From: Annona cherimola
Lineage: Eukaryota; Streptophyta; Magnoliopsida; Magnoliales; Annonaceae
DNA length: 64,000 nt
Direction: 5' to 3'
Assembly (NCBI GenBank): GCA_030490835.1
Contig: CM059971.1
Coordinates: 127,380,564 to 127,444,563, forward strand
Part shown: in pieces, positions 10,028-23,170 of the stretch
Layout of the letters: every line of letters begins with the position of its first letter
How positions within the stretch are numbered: the stretch's first letter is position 1
The notes under the pieces: generated by a model
What the model saw: only the letters and a program-made list of their open reading frames with translations
The model's database searches: none
What the model was told of the DNA's origin: nothing
Made by a program: the position numbers and the translations under genes

Positions 10028-13000
10028 TGAGCTTCAGATCTTTCCATATTAATTTCATTACAATATGTTTTATTCTTCTTCGAATTCTGTCGAGATAGAC
10101 ATGATGATTTTCCCTTTTTAATCTGTTTGATCTGAGAAATTCTGGTGCTTTCGAGGTCGTGGGTACCATCTGATGGGTAGTGTCTCCAACCCCAACCCCA
10201 ACCCCAACCCCACAGGAAAAAAAAAAAAAGGAATTTTTTTTTAAGAAAAAGAAGAATTATTTAGTTCGTTGTAGTAAATATGTTTTTCTTTACCTCTAGT
10301 TTAAACCTGCTTGTGTTGCAGGCGAAGCATTGCCTCGAGATTCACGCTTCTCACACGCCGTTGCCGCCCTTCCATTGCTCAGCCAGTTCTTCATGACGAC
10401 GACGATGAACATCACCGCCTTCCCTATCGGATTGCATCTGAGCCTCAAACTAATTATTTCCTAGGACATGGATTTTACAAGAACCATACAAACACCATTG
10501 CTGGAATAAGTTCATTGATTCAAGCCGGAGGAGGTTTTGTCCCTTCTGGAAATCCGGGACTTGGACACTCCCATAGCTATTCGACAAGCACAGTTGGAGA
10601 TGGATCAAGTAAGATTCGCTACGTGGCTGATGTTGCCGATGTCCTTGTGGATAAAAGCGTGGAGGTGGCAGCCGCACAGGCTCCTGTTGCAAGCGAAGTT
10701 GCTGTGGCTGCTGCAGATTCACACCTCCCAGTTGCAGTCCTGCAGTATACTATTGATGGTATTCATTCCATCATAGGCGTAAATTGGTAATTTTCCCTCT
10801 CATATTTCCAATGTCTGTTTGGCACTATGTGAAGAAATTATGTGTTCCTACGTATAGGCGCCTGCAGACCAGAATTACAGGACAAGAATTTTCCCTCAGA
10901 TGGTTGTAGGAACAAGCTGGATTACCGAAAAGGGAGTCCTAAAAACTGAAAGCTTAGGGCCAGGAAATGCATGATTGAATTATATGTTTTCCTACACCAG
11001 ATAATGATATTAGTAACTTCAGACTCAAAATAAAAAGAAAGTCTGTCCTTGCACATTTCAAAATAAAAGAAAGTCTGTCACTTGTACATTTCCTGACTAG
11101 AATCATGCCCCTCAGGTTTCAACCAAGTGTATATTTTAGGTGGAAGAGATTGCTTGTAAGATCAAAGATAGCAACACTTACCATTGCCCTGACATCTGCC
11201 CTCTGAAAGTCCCTTCCTTGAATGTGTTGCAAAAAACGTTTACAATTTTCGGACCATGCATTGCAAAAAATGTTTACAACCAGTTCTAGCATAACCAGCA
11301 CAGTGTTTTCAAAAGGATTTTGCATACCACAAGGAACTAAGAAATTTGTGTTGGCAATTCTTGTGCCCAATTAATTCCAAACAAGACTGCTTACAGTCAT
11401 TTGTCAACGGAAGATGGATGGTTGGCATTCTACACTAGGCTAAGGCTTATTTGCAGTAATAAACATTGCTCTCATTAACTTAATTCCATCTTGTCATGGC
11501 TTGTATATAGGCAACTACAACAACCACCTTATACATATGGTGCCTTGTATCCAAGAAAATCAGTTGGACCATGGCCTTGGGGCCTTTTTTATTTATTTAT
11601 TTATTTTGCCACATTTCTAGAGTGGTTGAACTGTTTTTCCCAGTTGCAAACATGGATTTTTGAAATTTCCGTTTTGCTGGAATGAAAATTTTTGCTTGCT
11701 TTTACTCACATCAAGCACAATTTTTGTGCCCAGGAGGCTGGCCTTCATGCAACATGGTAAGTTCCATGATCCAATGGAAAAGTCATGGCGATTACACGGT
11801 GCCAAGCTTGCCTCTAGTCACCATGTGCTGGGGGCTTATTTTCCTGTCCCCATAAATTAACTAGAAATGACATAAATCTAGGTACCTACTCCAAGTAATG
11901 TCCAGTTACATACCCCCAATTACCCAAAAATACATGTTAGATGTGAGAAACAAGCAAAGGATATGGTTGAAGCTGCCAACAGATCGCTGACAAGAACACG
12001 TGTTGACCATATGTCTTAACAGCACATGTACCTTTGATCACGCCCATACTCCCAGTTGAACACCCTGTCCGCCAGTTAAAAATCACAGCCCATTTGCTGA
12101 ATTAGGCTGAGCTGGCACTGAATGCAGTTTCTACCAAGTCCAATTATTGATCACGTATCTCGTGATTTTGGCAGCCGATCACGTAACATTGTCACTGGTC
12201 TGCCTTGGCCTGCTTTTCGTTGTTGAGCTCATGTTTCTGATCATTCCTGCTACCCCTCAATCCTCCTCAAGACCCAACACATCAATTCCATGGTCACAAT
12301 ATGTTCCCAACTGTAGATCAAGCTGGTTATCCTGCCAACCCTTGATTACCTTGCTTGTAAGTTCATCATGTTGTCAACCATCCATTAAAGTGTGAGTTGA
12401 GATGGTTTGTGAACCGTGACCCGTGAAGCCATGTATATTCTAGAGAAGAATATTTTGCATCAATTTTGAAGGCCTTACCATCTATTTGTTTTTAATGATT
12501 TCCTCTGAAGTCTGTACGTCACACCTTACTTTGGGATATTTGCAAGGGTAGTTTGATGTGTGTTTGCCTGCTTACTTCAGTATCTATATTTCAGGTGGGC
12601 GGCTATTGCTCTAACAACCATTATAATTCGAATGGCAACAATTCCCCTTCTTATAAATCAGCTTAAGGCCACTTCAAAACTCACTGTGAGTCGCAAGGAT
12701 AACTTCATCCTGCTTTTGTGCTTTTTCCTCTAATGGGATGCAAAACTGGTCATTCTTTTAACCATCAATTTGCCTATTGTAGTCAGAGTTCCCAGTCTTT
12801 GGTATATGCTTTCTTCATTTCTGACACTTCTTAGATGAGGATGCACATAGTCAATTTCACTGTTACGTGACAGCTCACTGTAACATCTTGCAATGATGCA
12901 TTTGTATGGTGGCACCATGCATATCATGCTGCAAATCTTTATTTCAAAACAGAAGGAACTGTCAATGTAGAAACCTTGTGAGAATGTTCTTGCTTGTTCT

Positions 13001-16000
13001 TCTAGTAATAGCTTTCTGATTCTTGTTTGTTCATCATCATGCTACCTTGCCACCATGCTAACAATCTCCTTAGTTGTCATATCAACGATGTTTGCCAGAC
13101 TGAAATTGGACCAGTATATAAACCATGTCTGGCCACTAATTTAAACTGCTTACAACCTTAATATTATCTTTGCTCACTAATTGTTTTAATTTATGATGTT
13201 TTACATTCCAATTCATTTTCTTTGGCAACATTAAGGAGTGCTGGCAACATGGATTAGAAAGGAATTTCCATAAAATTTCATTCCCTTATAGTTGATTGTC
13301 ACCTAGGTTTTCCCATCATTAACATTGTCATTTGCATTGCTTGTAACACTTCTTTCTCTTTCCTTTTCCTTTTATTCGCTTCCATTCTACCAATCGTCCT
13401 CTTAAGTCCATGTTCTTAATTTCACTTGGAGTGGGCTCATGTGAATCATCAAGATGTGTTTGTTTAGAGGAGAACAGAAAAAAGAGAATGGGGATGGAAT
13501 GGTTATGGTAGGGTAAAGTGAGAATAAAGAAAAAATAGATAGGGTAGTTGATCGTAAAGATATGAAAAATGATTGGAATATAGGGTAAAAATGGAAAAAA
13601 GCAGGGTAGTTGAGTGTTGACTTTTGCATTCTTATTTTCCAATTTTCTTTCTCCTAATCTCCAGTAAACAAACACACCCTCAGTGCACATATGAAAATGC
13701 TTCCTCGGGATGCAATGTTGAGTACCATTTCTTTAATGAGAAAAAAACCTTCTCTCCTAACATCTAAGAAGGAAAGTGTAGTCCAATTTTGCAAATCTAC
13801 ATCTACTTTGAGAGGAGGGGGGTCACCACTTCTAGGTTTTCAGATTATATTTTCATTTCTCCAAATGCCCATTCTCATCTCCCTCCTCCTCTCTGAAAAG
13901 CAATTGATTTTGTTGCTCCAAATGGTCAAGATCAGTGTGGGAGTTAGACTTTTGGTTTTATGCATAAGCCTTGTACTGCTTCTTGTGCAAACTGTTAGCT
14001 GATTGAATGCCTCAAATGGGCTAACCCTTTAATGTAGACTACGTAGTTCTTTAGGCAAGCCACAAATCAGACTGAAGAATTAAAAATGCTAGTTCTGTTG
14101 GACTGTCCAGTCTGATCGTTTAAAGCATTGAGTAACAAACAATATCAGCATGATCATTCTCTATTCTAAGAGCATTTGTCAAATTTTGCTTATTAATCTA
14201 TCTCCCTTATTTTTAATTCCTTTTATCCTTCTGTGAGACTCCATTCTATCATCATTCTCCACTTCTCACTATCCGCATATCCAGTCTCATTACTTTATCA
14301 CACATCCCTAATATTCCCTATGCTTATTATGCGAAGTTCATCATCACAGGCATTGAGACCAAGAATGGAGGAGATCAAAGAACAAATGTTGGATGTATGT
14401 GGCAATCTGATAATTCCTTCCTTTCAATTTTGTTTCAATTGAAAATATCCTGTTCAGCATTGTCGCTTGTCATCTCGTGTATTTCTTTAATTTAATACTA
14501 ATATGTGCTACTTGTTTCAGTCAATGGACCCTAAGATTGTTGCAGAAGGTCAGAAACAAATGAGCGCACTATTCAAAGAGTAATCAACCTTGCTTTTGTT
14601 CTCTCTTATGTTTTGCTGTTAAATTACTGCTAAGGAGCATTGCAGTTTTTCACTTGGAAGCAATCCTTTATGTTGATGTATCTGACTGATGTTAGATGTA
14701 TTCCTTTATATGTCATCGTTTGAATAGTTGTATAAGTGGAAACACCAAATGTTAGGCTTTTTGCATACAACAGGAAGAGATCCATCAGGCACTAGTAAAT
14801 AATTGCCAAGACAGCCCAATATCAGTTCTTCGCCCATATTCTGCTGAGAAATTTTGTGGTCTTCTGCATCAGGGAACAGGTTCTGGACTCTTTGTTCATG
14901 ACATTTCAACCAGATAATTGATCTTAGCCAGTGCCTAAATACTTTTCGGACTAAAGTCAATCAAGTAGTTGCAATTATTAGATTGAGAAATTACATTTTG
15001 ACACAGAAGGTTAGATGACTGAGATGTGAGACCTAGCTGATGGATCTTCATGGGAGTAAACAGTGCATATGTTATAGTTATGGTGATTCACCCTATTCTT
15101 CCCTCTAGCAACTTCAGGTTTTTTTTTCTTTTTTTTTTTCTTTTTTGTATTATCGATGCAGGCTTACTTTCTGAACAATAATGTCCATGATATTTATTTT
15201 CCCTTCCCGTGCTTCTCCTGCATATGGCTTACTTTTTAGAATGATAATCTCCATCATATTTGTATCCTGAAACCAGCTATGTATATGTGATAGGCTCTCA
15301 CTCATTTTGTTTCTGTTCAATCTTCTTGTCTATGAACTGGCTATTGTAGGTATGGAGTCAAGCCATATACTCCTTTGAAGGGACTTTTAATCCAAGGGCC
15401 TGTTTTCCTGAGCTTTTACTTTGCTGTAAGATTTTGATATTCCAGCTTGTGATATTTTGAATCCATTAATGTCCCATCCCTTAAAAATGAAATAAATCAA
15501 GTGCCTACTTTCTGCTCATAACTGTGTTGATGGCTCATATCAACCACCTGTTTAAGAATTGGACTGGTCCCAACCCTGTTGAACCAAGTTCAAATGAAAC
15601 ACATTCTTGGCCAGTTCAATCAGTTGCACATAAAATTTTACAGTTCTCTCCATCTTAAAATTTCATGCTTACATTTATAGTAGAAAATTCATATTGGTGT
15701 AGCTAGTGGTTGAACTGGTTTGAGTGGAAAATGGTCAAGGAAGCAAACAAGGAGAAGTATTAGCAATTTAACATTGCAATTAATCTATGATTCTGGGTAA
15801 AAATTTCTTATAAACCTTGTTTGTTAATATTTCTGTTATTTTTATTTTTGTAGATCACAAACATGGTTGAGAAAGTGCCATCTTTCAAAGAAGGCGGAGC
15901 ATTCTGGTTCACTGATTTGACGACCCCAGATAGTTTATACATTTTTCCAGTCTTTACATCATTACTCTTCTTGTTGACAGTGGAGGTGGGCTTTCTTTTT

Positions 16001-17843
16001 TCTTCCTCAAAGATATTAGAACTTATCAAAAGTTCAGAGAAAAATTGCAGTCATGTTTTTTAGGAGTTAAAGTTTACTTATTGAGGATGATTGGTCTTGC
16101 CATCTTTACAGTGTTCCCACAAATTAAAATCTGTTATGAAGGAAACTTTCTGTCCAATGTCCTTGTTTCCGTTTGTCGCTATGTTTTTTTTAAAAAAAAT
16201 TTGCTGTTAAAACATCACTTTGGAATTCATGAAAATTAAGATGTTTCATCTCTGTCAGATGTATCAATTCTTTGTGGTTCTTTATCTTCTTTTAAAATTC
16301 TTAATTTGGCAATTGAATGATAATATCCGTTGAATAAGCAAAACATGTATGTGCATTAGATGATAACATGACTTTAATCTGAAACTGAATCAAACTAACC
16401 CCGGGAAAATAGGGGTTGGGTAGACCTCAAACCGAGCCAACCTACAGATAGGGTAGAACGAGATTTATAAATATGCTTAGAGAAAGGCTGACCTGAATCA
16501 AACATTATGTTTCCTGCAGCACTTTGGTGTTATGTTATTCTATAAGAATACAATTTTTTGGAACAATTGAAAACATTTCTTAAAAATTTGAAAACGAGGA
16601 TTCAGAAACTTACTATATCAGACTGTCGTACTAAAATTTAATATTGGTAAATGTCAATCTGGTGCAAAATCAAATGCTGAAAGTTTGCTGCGAGTTGGAT
16701 GCCATTTTCTTTCCTGGTGATTTTTCCAGTTATCTATTATGCAAGTTAACGTCATGGTTTTCTTTTCTCAGTTGAATGCACAAGAGGGCATGGAAGGAAA
16801 TCCAGGTGCTGGAACAATGAAGAAGTTTTCCAGAATTCTTGCTTTTCTCACTGTTCCTTTTACAATGAATTTCCCAAAGGTATGTTTTGTCAAGTAAGTT
16901 CAGTTGAATCAGGGAAAAACAAATTGTTTTTTTTTATTCAAGTGATCCCAAAGTGCTTTTTGACCAAGATATTGCAGATATCTAAACTGCAAAGCTTTAT
17001 TGAATTTCTTTCAAAAATAATATTAAAGAAAGAATTTATCATCTTTCTTTTGTGCAGTTAAAAGGATTTAATCACATTGCACTTGTGAGCATCACACTTC
17101 TAATCTCTCTTCTGTGGCGGTTACGTTCAATTTGTTGTTAGATCATTTCGTTAATGTCATACCTCTTTGCAACATTATGTTTTCTATATCATTTGCAGGC
17201 CCTCTTCTGTTATTGGATCACCTCCAATTTGTTCTCCCTCACATATGGGCTTGGTGAGTATGAACCCAACTCCTAAAAGCTTTTTTTGGATGCACAAGTG
17301 CGTCTAATTGCCAAAAGTCAGTTCAAAACTCATATTGGCCCAAACTTAACATAGTTTTGTCATTTGAGTTCAATTCCTGCTTAGTAATGTTAGGCGGGTT
17401 ATTGCAGTCCATTACCATTTTATTGTTTAGAACTGGCAATCCAATTTGGCAATGTATCCTAAGAATTTTTAGCAATACCCATATCTTGGATTTATACCAC
17501 CATTCAAGGTGTAATCTCATTTCATCCGCTTTGTTTCTCTTCCATAACAGTTGTGAAGCGCCCTCCTGTAAGGAAGTTCCTTGCTCTTCCTGAACCCCCA
17601 GTTGAGCGTCCGAAATCTGCTTTGAAGCCGAGCCCTTCAATTAGTCAGCAAGCCAGTACGCTATTTCGGAGACTCAACTCCTTATTTGGGGAATCCAAGT
17701 CAGCATCGTTGGTTCCTTCTACATCCACCCAACAACACAAACTTTTCAACCAAAGGGTAGCATCATCTTCTGCTATCAATCAGAGGATAGCAAATCCAGA
17801 GAAGACGACAAAACGTAAAAGAAAAGCAAGGAAGAGTCGGTGA
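9979..17843 (+). CDS. OXA1: Mitochondrial inner-membrane insertase OXA1
   Basis: Ten coding exons: 9979-9986, 10322-10786, 12595-12685, 14350-14394, 14521-14579, 15350-15425, 15854-15985, 16772-16879, 17199-17253 and 17551-17843, giving 443 residues. All junctions are GT-AG and in phase. OXA1 belongs to the YidC/Oxa1/Alb3 family and inserts mitochondrially encoded and some imported proteins into the inner membrane. The arginine-rich start (MYRRSIASRF) is a typical presequence. Membrane segments lie near residues 152-176, 233-250, 277-292, 313-328 and 330-348. Family signatures seen are FTDLTTPDSLYI, NAQEGMEGNP and FCYWITSNLFSL. The tail from about 349 is basic and ends KRKRKARKSR, as expected for ribosome binding. 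The first coding exon is only 8 bases; joining it restores a codon and a start like the known proteins. The length is close to that of Arabidopsis OXA1. The family call is firm; the tiny first exon is an inference. Confidence 0.93.
9988..10029. repeat. (TC)n microsatellite at the donor of OXA1 intron 1
   Basis: About 20 CT units with one interruption start directly at the 5' splice site of intron 1. Pyrimidine runs of this kind are common in plant 5' leaders. Confidence 0.9.
10190..10211. repeat. Four CCCCAA units; G-quadruplex motif on the - strand
   Basis: Four CCCC tracts (10190-10193, 10196-10199, 10202-10205, 10208-10211), each separated by AA. The complementary strand reads GGGGTT repeated, which meets the usual quadruplex pattern. 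It sits in OXA1 intron 1, and the G-rich strand is the template. It is not the plant telomere unit. Confidence 0.85.
13451..13680. mobile_element. Tourist-like MITE (family B/C) in OXA1 intron 3
   Basis: Ends AAGATGTGTTTGTTTAGAGG and, inverted, AAACAAACACACCCT. The interior carries the GGAATATAGGGTAAA stretch shared with the family C copies. About 230 bp, non-coding. No target duplication is obvious. Confidence 0.6.
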
Positions 17844-18840
17844 TTTCTATTGCATTTCCAAAATGAGAATGTTCACCCTCGAGTACGGAATTTGATCTGC
17901 CTAATTCAGTGGCTTGGCATCATCACAAATGGAAGCCAGCTAAAGGTTAAAGGGAGATGGGTATTGGGTAGTCTTCTGAGAAAATATAAGAATTAGAAAT
18001 TTTTTTGAGGTTTCCATAAATTTGGGGAAATTTTGAATAATCTGTCATATATATCTGTACGTGCGTGGGCGCGTTCATCACTACAGAGGCTCTCATTTTT
18101 TTTTTTGTTTCCTTCTTTTTCTTCTTCTGTTTTTTCTATAAAATTTTGGGCAAAGGAGAGAATGGATGTCCATGATGGTTCGGTTCAGTTGGGAACTAGA
18201 TTATGATTTACGTGGTAATTATTGTGGATAATTCCTATTTAATTGTTTTTAATGATGAATTGGCTACACGAAGCTATTGCTGCTGCTGTATGGTGGTCTA
18301 AAATCGCATGAATCTATTCTTGAGATGTGTGATATAGATTTTGCTGATGAGTAACGCCTAGCCAGCCCCCATATATTTGAAGCCACAGCTCAAGAAAATT
18401 GATGGAAATAACCACTGGTCAGAACGGGGAAGTTCGATATACGGTCAGGGTGACGGTGCTGACCTATACACTTGTGACACACACTATATTTATACAAGAA
18501 AATTGACACCTGGCCATTAGAATGTTATCCTTGCATTTAACAAGGAATCTATCGTTGTCCAGGAACTTCCCTGGAGTATTTCTGCCGCCATGACGGCCTT
18601 TAAGACGTTGGGAAAGCCGTGACAAACTGTGGGCATCGTATGACATTATCATTTTCCAATTTATTATTTAACACTTGAATAATTCTGTTTTTCAACTTTA
18701 TCTTTATATTCTAATTCTTTTTTATTTTAATTACTTTATTTATTCTGACTTTATCTATATTATTTCATATTAATTATACAATTTTCAAAATATTTTTTTT
18801 ACCCGGGTGCAGTGAAGCTAAGTGCACCCCATTACATTTA
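17844..18840. other. OXA1 3' region
   Basis: Sequence after the OXA1 stop, including the presumed 3' UTR (about to 18350). No gene seen. A fragment GCACCC/GGGTGC-ended (18800-18835, ACCCGGGTGCAGTGAAGC) resembles the end of the hAT-like copy at 29931. Confidence 0.5.
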
Positions 18841-19142
18841 ATAATAAGGAGTGATCCGGTTAGTTGGGGTTAAGCAAATGTTCCGCTTAGCCTACTTTAA
18901 AAAATCAATTTGCAATATTTTTATATTTTTTCTCCATACACTTTTGTAGACACCCTTCCCTTGAACCCAAATAAAACATATGTATGGATCAAGATACAAA
19001 CTCAACAAACACAAAGGAAAAGTCTACCCAAAAACAATTTTCAATGGGCTCTAGAATCAACAGTCTACTTGGAGCAAGTCCAAACAATAAAACTAGGCCT
19101 ACTAACCACCAAACGGGCATGTCCAGCCTTGCTTCACAGGAG

Positions 19143-19806
19143 TAGGAGTGCAACTCGGGCTCATCAAACTCGGGTTCATCTCGACCCTAGCCCTAACCCT
19201 ATTTGTAAAACCTTAACCCCAAACCTATTTTTGACAATCGGGTTCGGATTGAGTTTCGAGTTGAAATTTATGTTGATGAATTTACATTTTATTTAAAAGT
19301 GATAAGTTTAGAATTTCATATGAATAAATAATAATAACAAATCATGTAGGTAAACATAATAATATATAATCAAACTACGTATTTTTTAAAAAATAGTAAT
19401 ATAAAGAATATTTCTAGAAAAAAATTAACATCAAACTAAGATAAAGAAAAAAATTAATTAGTGTAAAAGTGAATGATAAAAATAAAAGATAAATATAAAT
19501 GAAATAATATACTTTATTTACAATAAAATTACATTATGCCAAATATGTATTCAAATATAGATATAATAACATAAAATATAAAGAATATAAAAAAATATTT
19601 TTTAAATAGTATATATATAATATATTTTATAATAAATATAACATGGGAAATCGAACTCGGGTTCGGGTTCACTTGAACTTTAACCGTATCATATTTACAA
19701 ATCGGGTTCCTCGGGTTTGGGCTATAAAAAATTTAATTTCAACATTGTTCAAAATCGGGTTCGGCAGGCCGGGCTCGGGCTCAACCCGGCCCAAGTTTCA
19801 CCCCTA
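19143..19806. mobile_element. hAT-like element, family Y copy 2
   Basis: Begins TAGGAGTGCAACTCGGG and ends CACCCCTA. A perfect 8-bp duplication CACAGGAG flanks it (19135-19142 and 19807-19814). About 664 bp, collinear with the 5503 copy. It interrupts a tandem unit of the surrounding LTR, so it is the youngest layer of this nest. Confidence 0.85.
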
Positions 19807-20221
19807 CACAGGAGCAAAGCTCCAACAAGCCACCAGAATGGGTTCTACAGCAATAGCCCACCAAACTCCAGCAAACGGGCCTATCCAGCCTTGGCCCAAA
19901 GGAGCAAAGCTCCAACAAGCCACCATAATGGGCTCTACAACAGCAGCCCACCAGATCCAGCCTTAGCCCACAAAAGCGGGCTCTACAACAACAACTCATC
20001 AGGCTTCAACAACGGCCCACTTGGAACAAAAGGCTCCAACAAGATCCAAGCCCAACTACAATGGGCACCCATCCATGGCCCAAAGCTTACATGACCCACT
20101 CCACCTCTATAAAAAGGAGGCCAAGCTCTCACTCCCAACACACATGAGGAGGCATCCCAAAGGGGGAGGACAGGAGTCTACAGCAAATCTCTGGTGCCCC
20201 GGCTTCTCCTCTCCTCTCCAG

Positions 20222-20228
<7 letters not shown>

Positions 20229-20272
<44 letters not shown>
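20229..20272. repeat. (CT)n microsatellite inside the LTR
   Basis: About 22 uninterrupted CT units, located in the predicted leader part of the LTR-like element. Confidence 0.95.
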
Positions 20273-20274
<2 letters not shown>

Positions 20275-21036
20275 AGATTTTTATTTTTTATTTTCCCCTT
20301 TTTATGCCCATGTAAACAGCTTCAGATTAACATATTTTTCCATATTTGTTTTAATCCGAATACTGATATCCAAGCTCTATAAGACCAGTGTTCTTATTCA
20401 ATGAAAACGGGGACTGATCTCCTCTTTAAGATCAGTGGCGACTCCATCTAGTGGTGTAAATCTCTTGGCTTTTGAGGTTATTCCCACACGTTTTATTTGA
20501 TCTAAATACTAATGCATTTTATTTCATAAGGATGCAGGAATCCCGCACATATGCCGCTGCTCAAGAAGCCCAAGGATCAAATCCAAAACCGAGGTATATC
20601 CTATGCAAACATTTATTTTCTGAAATAGACTAACACCCCTTCTATTCAATAAGAAACGCAGGTTTCAGCCCTTTCGATCCGGCCCAGATTTCACGAGGCG
20701 AGAAAGGCGTCCGAACCCATCATAGCATCCGCGACGAGTGCTACAAATTTTTTATCTAAGTGTATTTAAGACATAAAGTAAGTTTTACTATTTTTGAATA
20801 TGTTTATATATTTTTTAAGATTTTTAAACATCTATGTGTATATATGTACTTAAAATACTTTTATTTTAAAAATCTAAAAAATATATATACATATCCAAAA
20901 ATGATAAAATTTTGTTTATATATTAAGTATATTAGGTAAAAAAGTGTATAAAGACAAAAGAAAAAAATTAATGTAAACAAATTTTTTAAGGTGGGCTAAG
21001 CAGAGTATTTGCTTAGCCGAGACTAATAAGATCATT

Positions 21037-21789
21037 CCTTTCTATTAATATCCATTTTTTTCTCATTTCTCACCTTATTCCAAAATTGTACAAAAATACA
21101 TCTCTTTCTTAGTTTTGTCCTCATAAATCTCTCTATAAAGCTCATCTTGTTGTCGAATTATGTTCGCTTGTATCACCATCTCCGGAGTTAGCTTCAGCCC
21201 AAAACCAAAAGCCCACGTACAGAAATCTGTCGAGCACATGGCATATCAGATGATCCTGTGAAGAGCATAAAATGGGAAATCAAGGACGCTGTGCATCCCA
21301 TTCCCCATGAAAAGGATATGCCAAACCAACCCTTAATAGAGGGAATTTGTTATTTGAAGTTGAATTCCGAGGAAAGCAAAGCCCACTTCGCGGAAACTTT
21401 GTTCTATCGAGCTTTTTTTTTTTTTTAATTAAGAAAATGTGTTTTTTCTTTAAATATGATATGTGGTTTTTTTTTTTTTTTTTTTTTTTTTTTGAGTTCC
21501 AAGAAAGATGTTTTTTGAAGTAAGAACATTAAAACGGGCAAAAATTAACAACATATTTTCGCCTTTATGTTATGTAGCCAGGAAATGGCAGAATTTTTAT
21601 GAATGCGTGTTTGTTTCTCGACTATTCCTGTACTCGGAAGGCTGTAGGCTCTTTTATTGACTTATCGGGACCGATTCAACTCCCGGATGTCTAACTCGTT
21701 CCAGAACGGACGCCAACCATCACAAAAAGGCACTCCCGTTGACCATTTGTTGAGCTTCGAGATGAAGGCCAGAGGTTCTTGATTTTATT
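21037..21789. other. Non-coding stretch with poly-T runs
   Basis: No coding signal. Two long T runs (about 21413-21426 and 21464-21493). Nothing else recognised. Confidence 0.4.
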
Positions 21790-22080
21790 TTATTTTTTCG
21801 AAAAAAGCTTTTTTCGAGGTGCATTTAATATTCACTAAAAATACCCGTTTCATTTGAAAATATTTATCTTTATAATTATTTTATTTTTTAATTATTTTTT
21901 TACATTTTTCTGTACAACTATCTTATTTTCTAATTATTTATTTAAAATTTTTCATACAATTATCCTATCTATTTTAACTTTACTTTTAACCCTTTATCAT
22001 TATACTTATAACATGACTTCACATTCTCTCATTCTAAAAATTCTTTCAAACGTTTTATAACTCACACTTGGTATCATTTT
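21790..22080. mobile_element. Tourist-like MITE (family B), degraded
   Basis: The body shows the family words (TTTTCTGTACAACTATCTTATTTTC, then TTTATCATTATAC and CACATTCTCT), but the terminal GGGTGTGTTTG is no longer clear. The limits are approximate. Confidence 0.5.
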
Positions 22081-23165
22081 TATCCATTACAGCTGAAAGT
22101 GTTTTAGTAGATATAAATGGTAGGATCGGAATTTATGTGATATGAGTAAACTAAAAATAACGCAGAATACATAGAATAATTATATAAAAAATATGAAAAA
22201 TGATTGAAATATAAAATTAAAAATGAAGAAATTAAGATATTTGGCTAGCTAATAACTTTGACTTTTCCTTTTTCACCCGTTCCAATTCATTTGCACAGTA
22301 TCAAGTTCATAAAACAAGGGTACGACTAGATGGGCGATAAGCAAACGGGCATTTTCAGCCGTGAAATTGAGATGGGTTAAATCACATTCAGATGGCCCGC
22401 ATCTTTGTAGCTACCGACGAAATCCATCTTAAATTAGTCTTTTTTCTTCGAAAACTAATGGTTGGTGTTGACGCCTACCAAACTATTTCAATATCAAGGG
22501 CTTATATGATATATTTGCTAAAAATCGGACCAGGCAGTTCCAAAAATCCGTCAATTTACCGTGGCGTGTTTTGCACTTAGAAAGATGCAGGCATGGACGG
22601 GAGTTGCCCATATTTTTATTTTATTTTGATTATTGAAAATCAACGAAAATGCATTCAAACATGCCGTATTTTTAAAATCTAAACTAAAATAATAAATCTA
22701 TTTTAAATATAATTACTGCTTTTACCCATAATTCCAAACATATAAGATATTAATTTCAAACATACCCAATAAGTCATAAAAACCGTTAAATATAATTGGA
22801 AATGATCAAAATATTCTTTAGATTTAAGTTTTGTAACCTCTCAAGTCAGTGCCAACAGCTATATCTCGCAAATCCGGCCCTCGGAAATGTTTAATTCGTC
22901 AGATTTTTCTCTTTATTTAGTGAATTTAGAGAAGACTAAGGTGACTCAATCATTTTTTTATAGTTAATAATTTTGATGACGGATTAGTTATGCTTGCGAT
23001 TGATATTATACTTAGCAAGTAATGAAAATTTTCAAAGTATAGTTAGAATTAAGAGTAAAACTAGTAAATACATTTGAAATTGAACCTAAAGTAAAACATT
23101 TTATGTGATAGAATATCTTCATAAGACCTACGTATACATAATACTAGTTAAAAATATATTTTTTG
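22081..23165. other. Non-coding, low-copy-looking stretch
   Basis: The short open frames show no known domain. The words around 22740-22770 and 23050-23100 are weakly inverted with respect to each other and may be an old MITE. Confidence 0.35.
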
Positions 23166-23170
23166 TGTTG

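Larger units (their letters stand above)
18945..20745. mobile_element. Solo-LTR-like retroelement inserted in MITE X copy 1
   Basis: It starts TGTAGACACC and ends GTGCTACA, so the termini TGTAG/CTACA are perfect inverted repeats. The flanking 5-mers are ACTTT (18940-18944) and AATTT (20746-20750), one mismatch. The related MITE at 29 kb has CATAC-ACTTG-TTTATCTAAG unbroken at the same point, which is the empty site. There is no gag or pol. It carries 90-bp tandem units (from 19811 and 19901), a 44-base CT run and, at 20441, TGGCGACTCC, which resembles the primer-binding site of Tat/Ogre-type Ty3 elements. It may be a solo LTR or a small internally deleted element. Family Y copy 2 sits inside. 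Confidence 0.75.
18850..21036. mobile_element. MITE family X copy 1, split by a solo-LTR-like insertion
   Basis: The ends are inverted repeats of about 60 bp: the left reads GTTAAGCAAATGTTCCGCTTAG and the right, inverted, GGCTAAGCAAATACTCTGCTTAG. Removing the 18945-20745 insertion and one 5-bp duplication leaves 381 bp, nearly the size of the intact relative at 29233-29627 (395 bp). No coding capacity. The superfamily is not certain. Confidence 0.75.
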
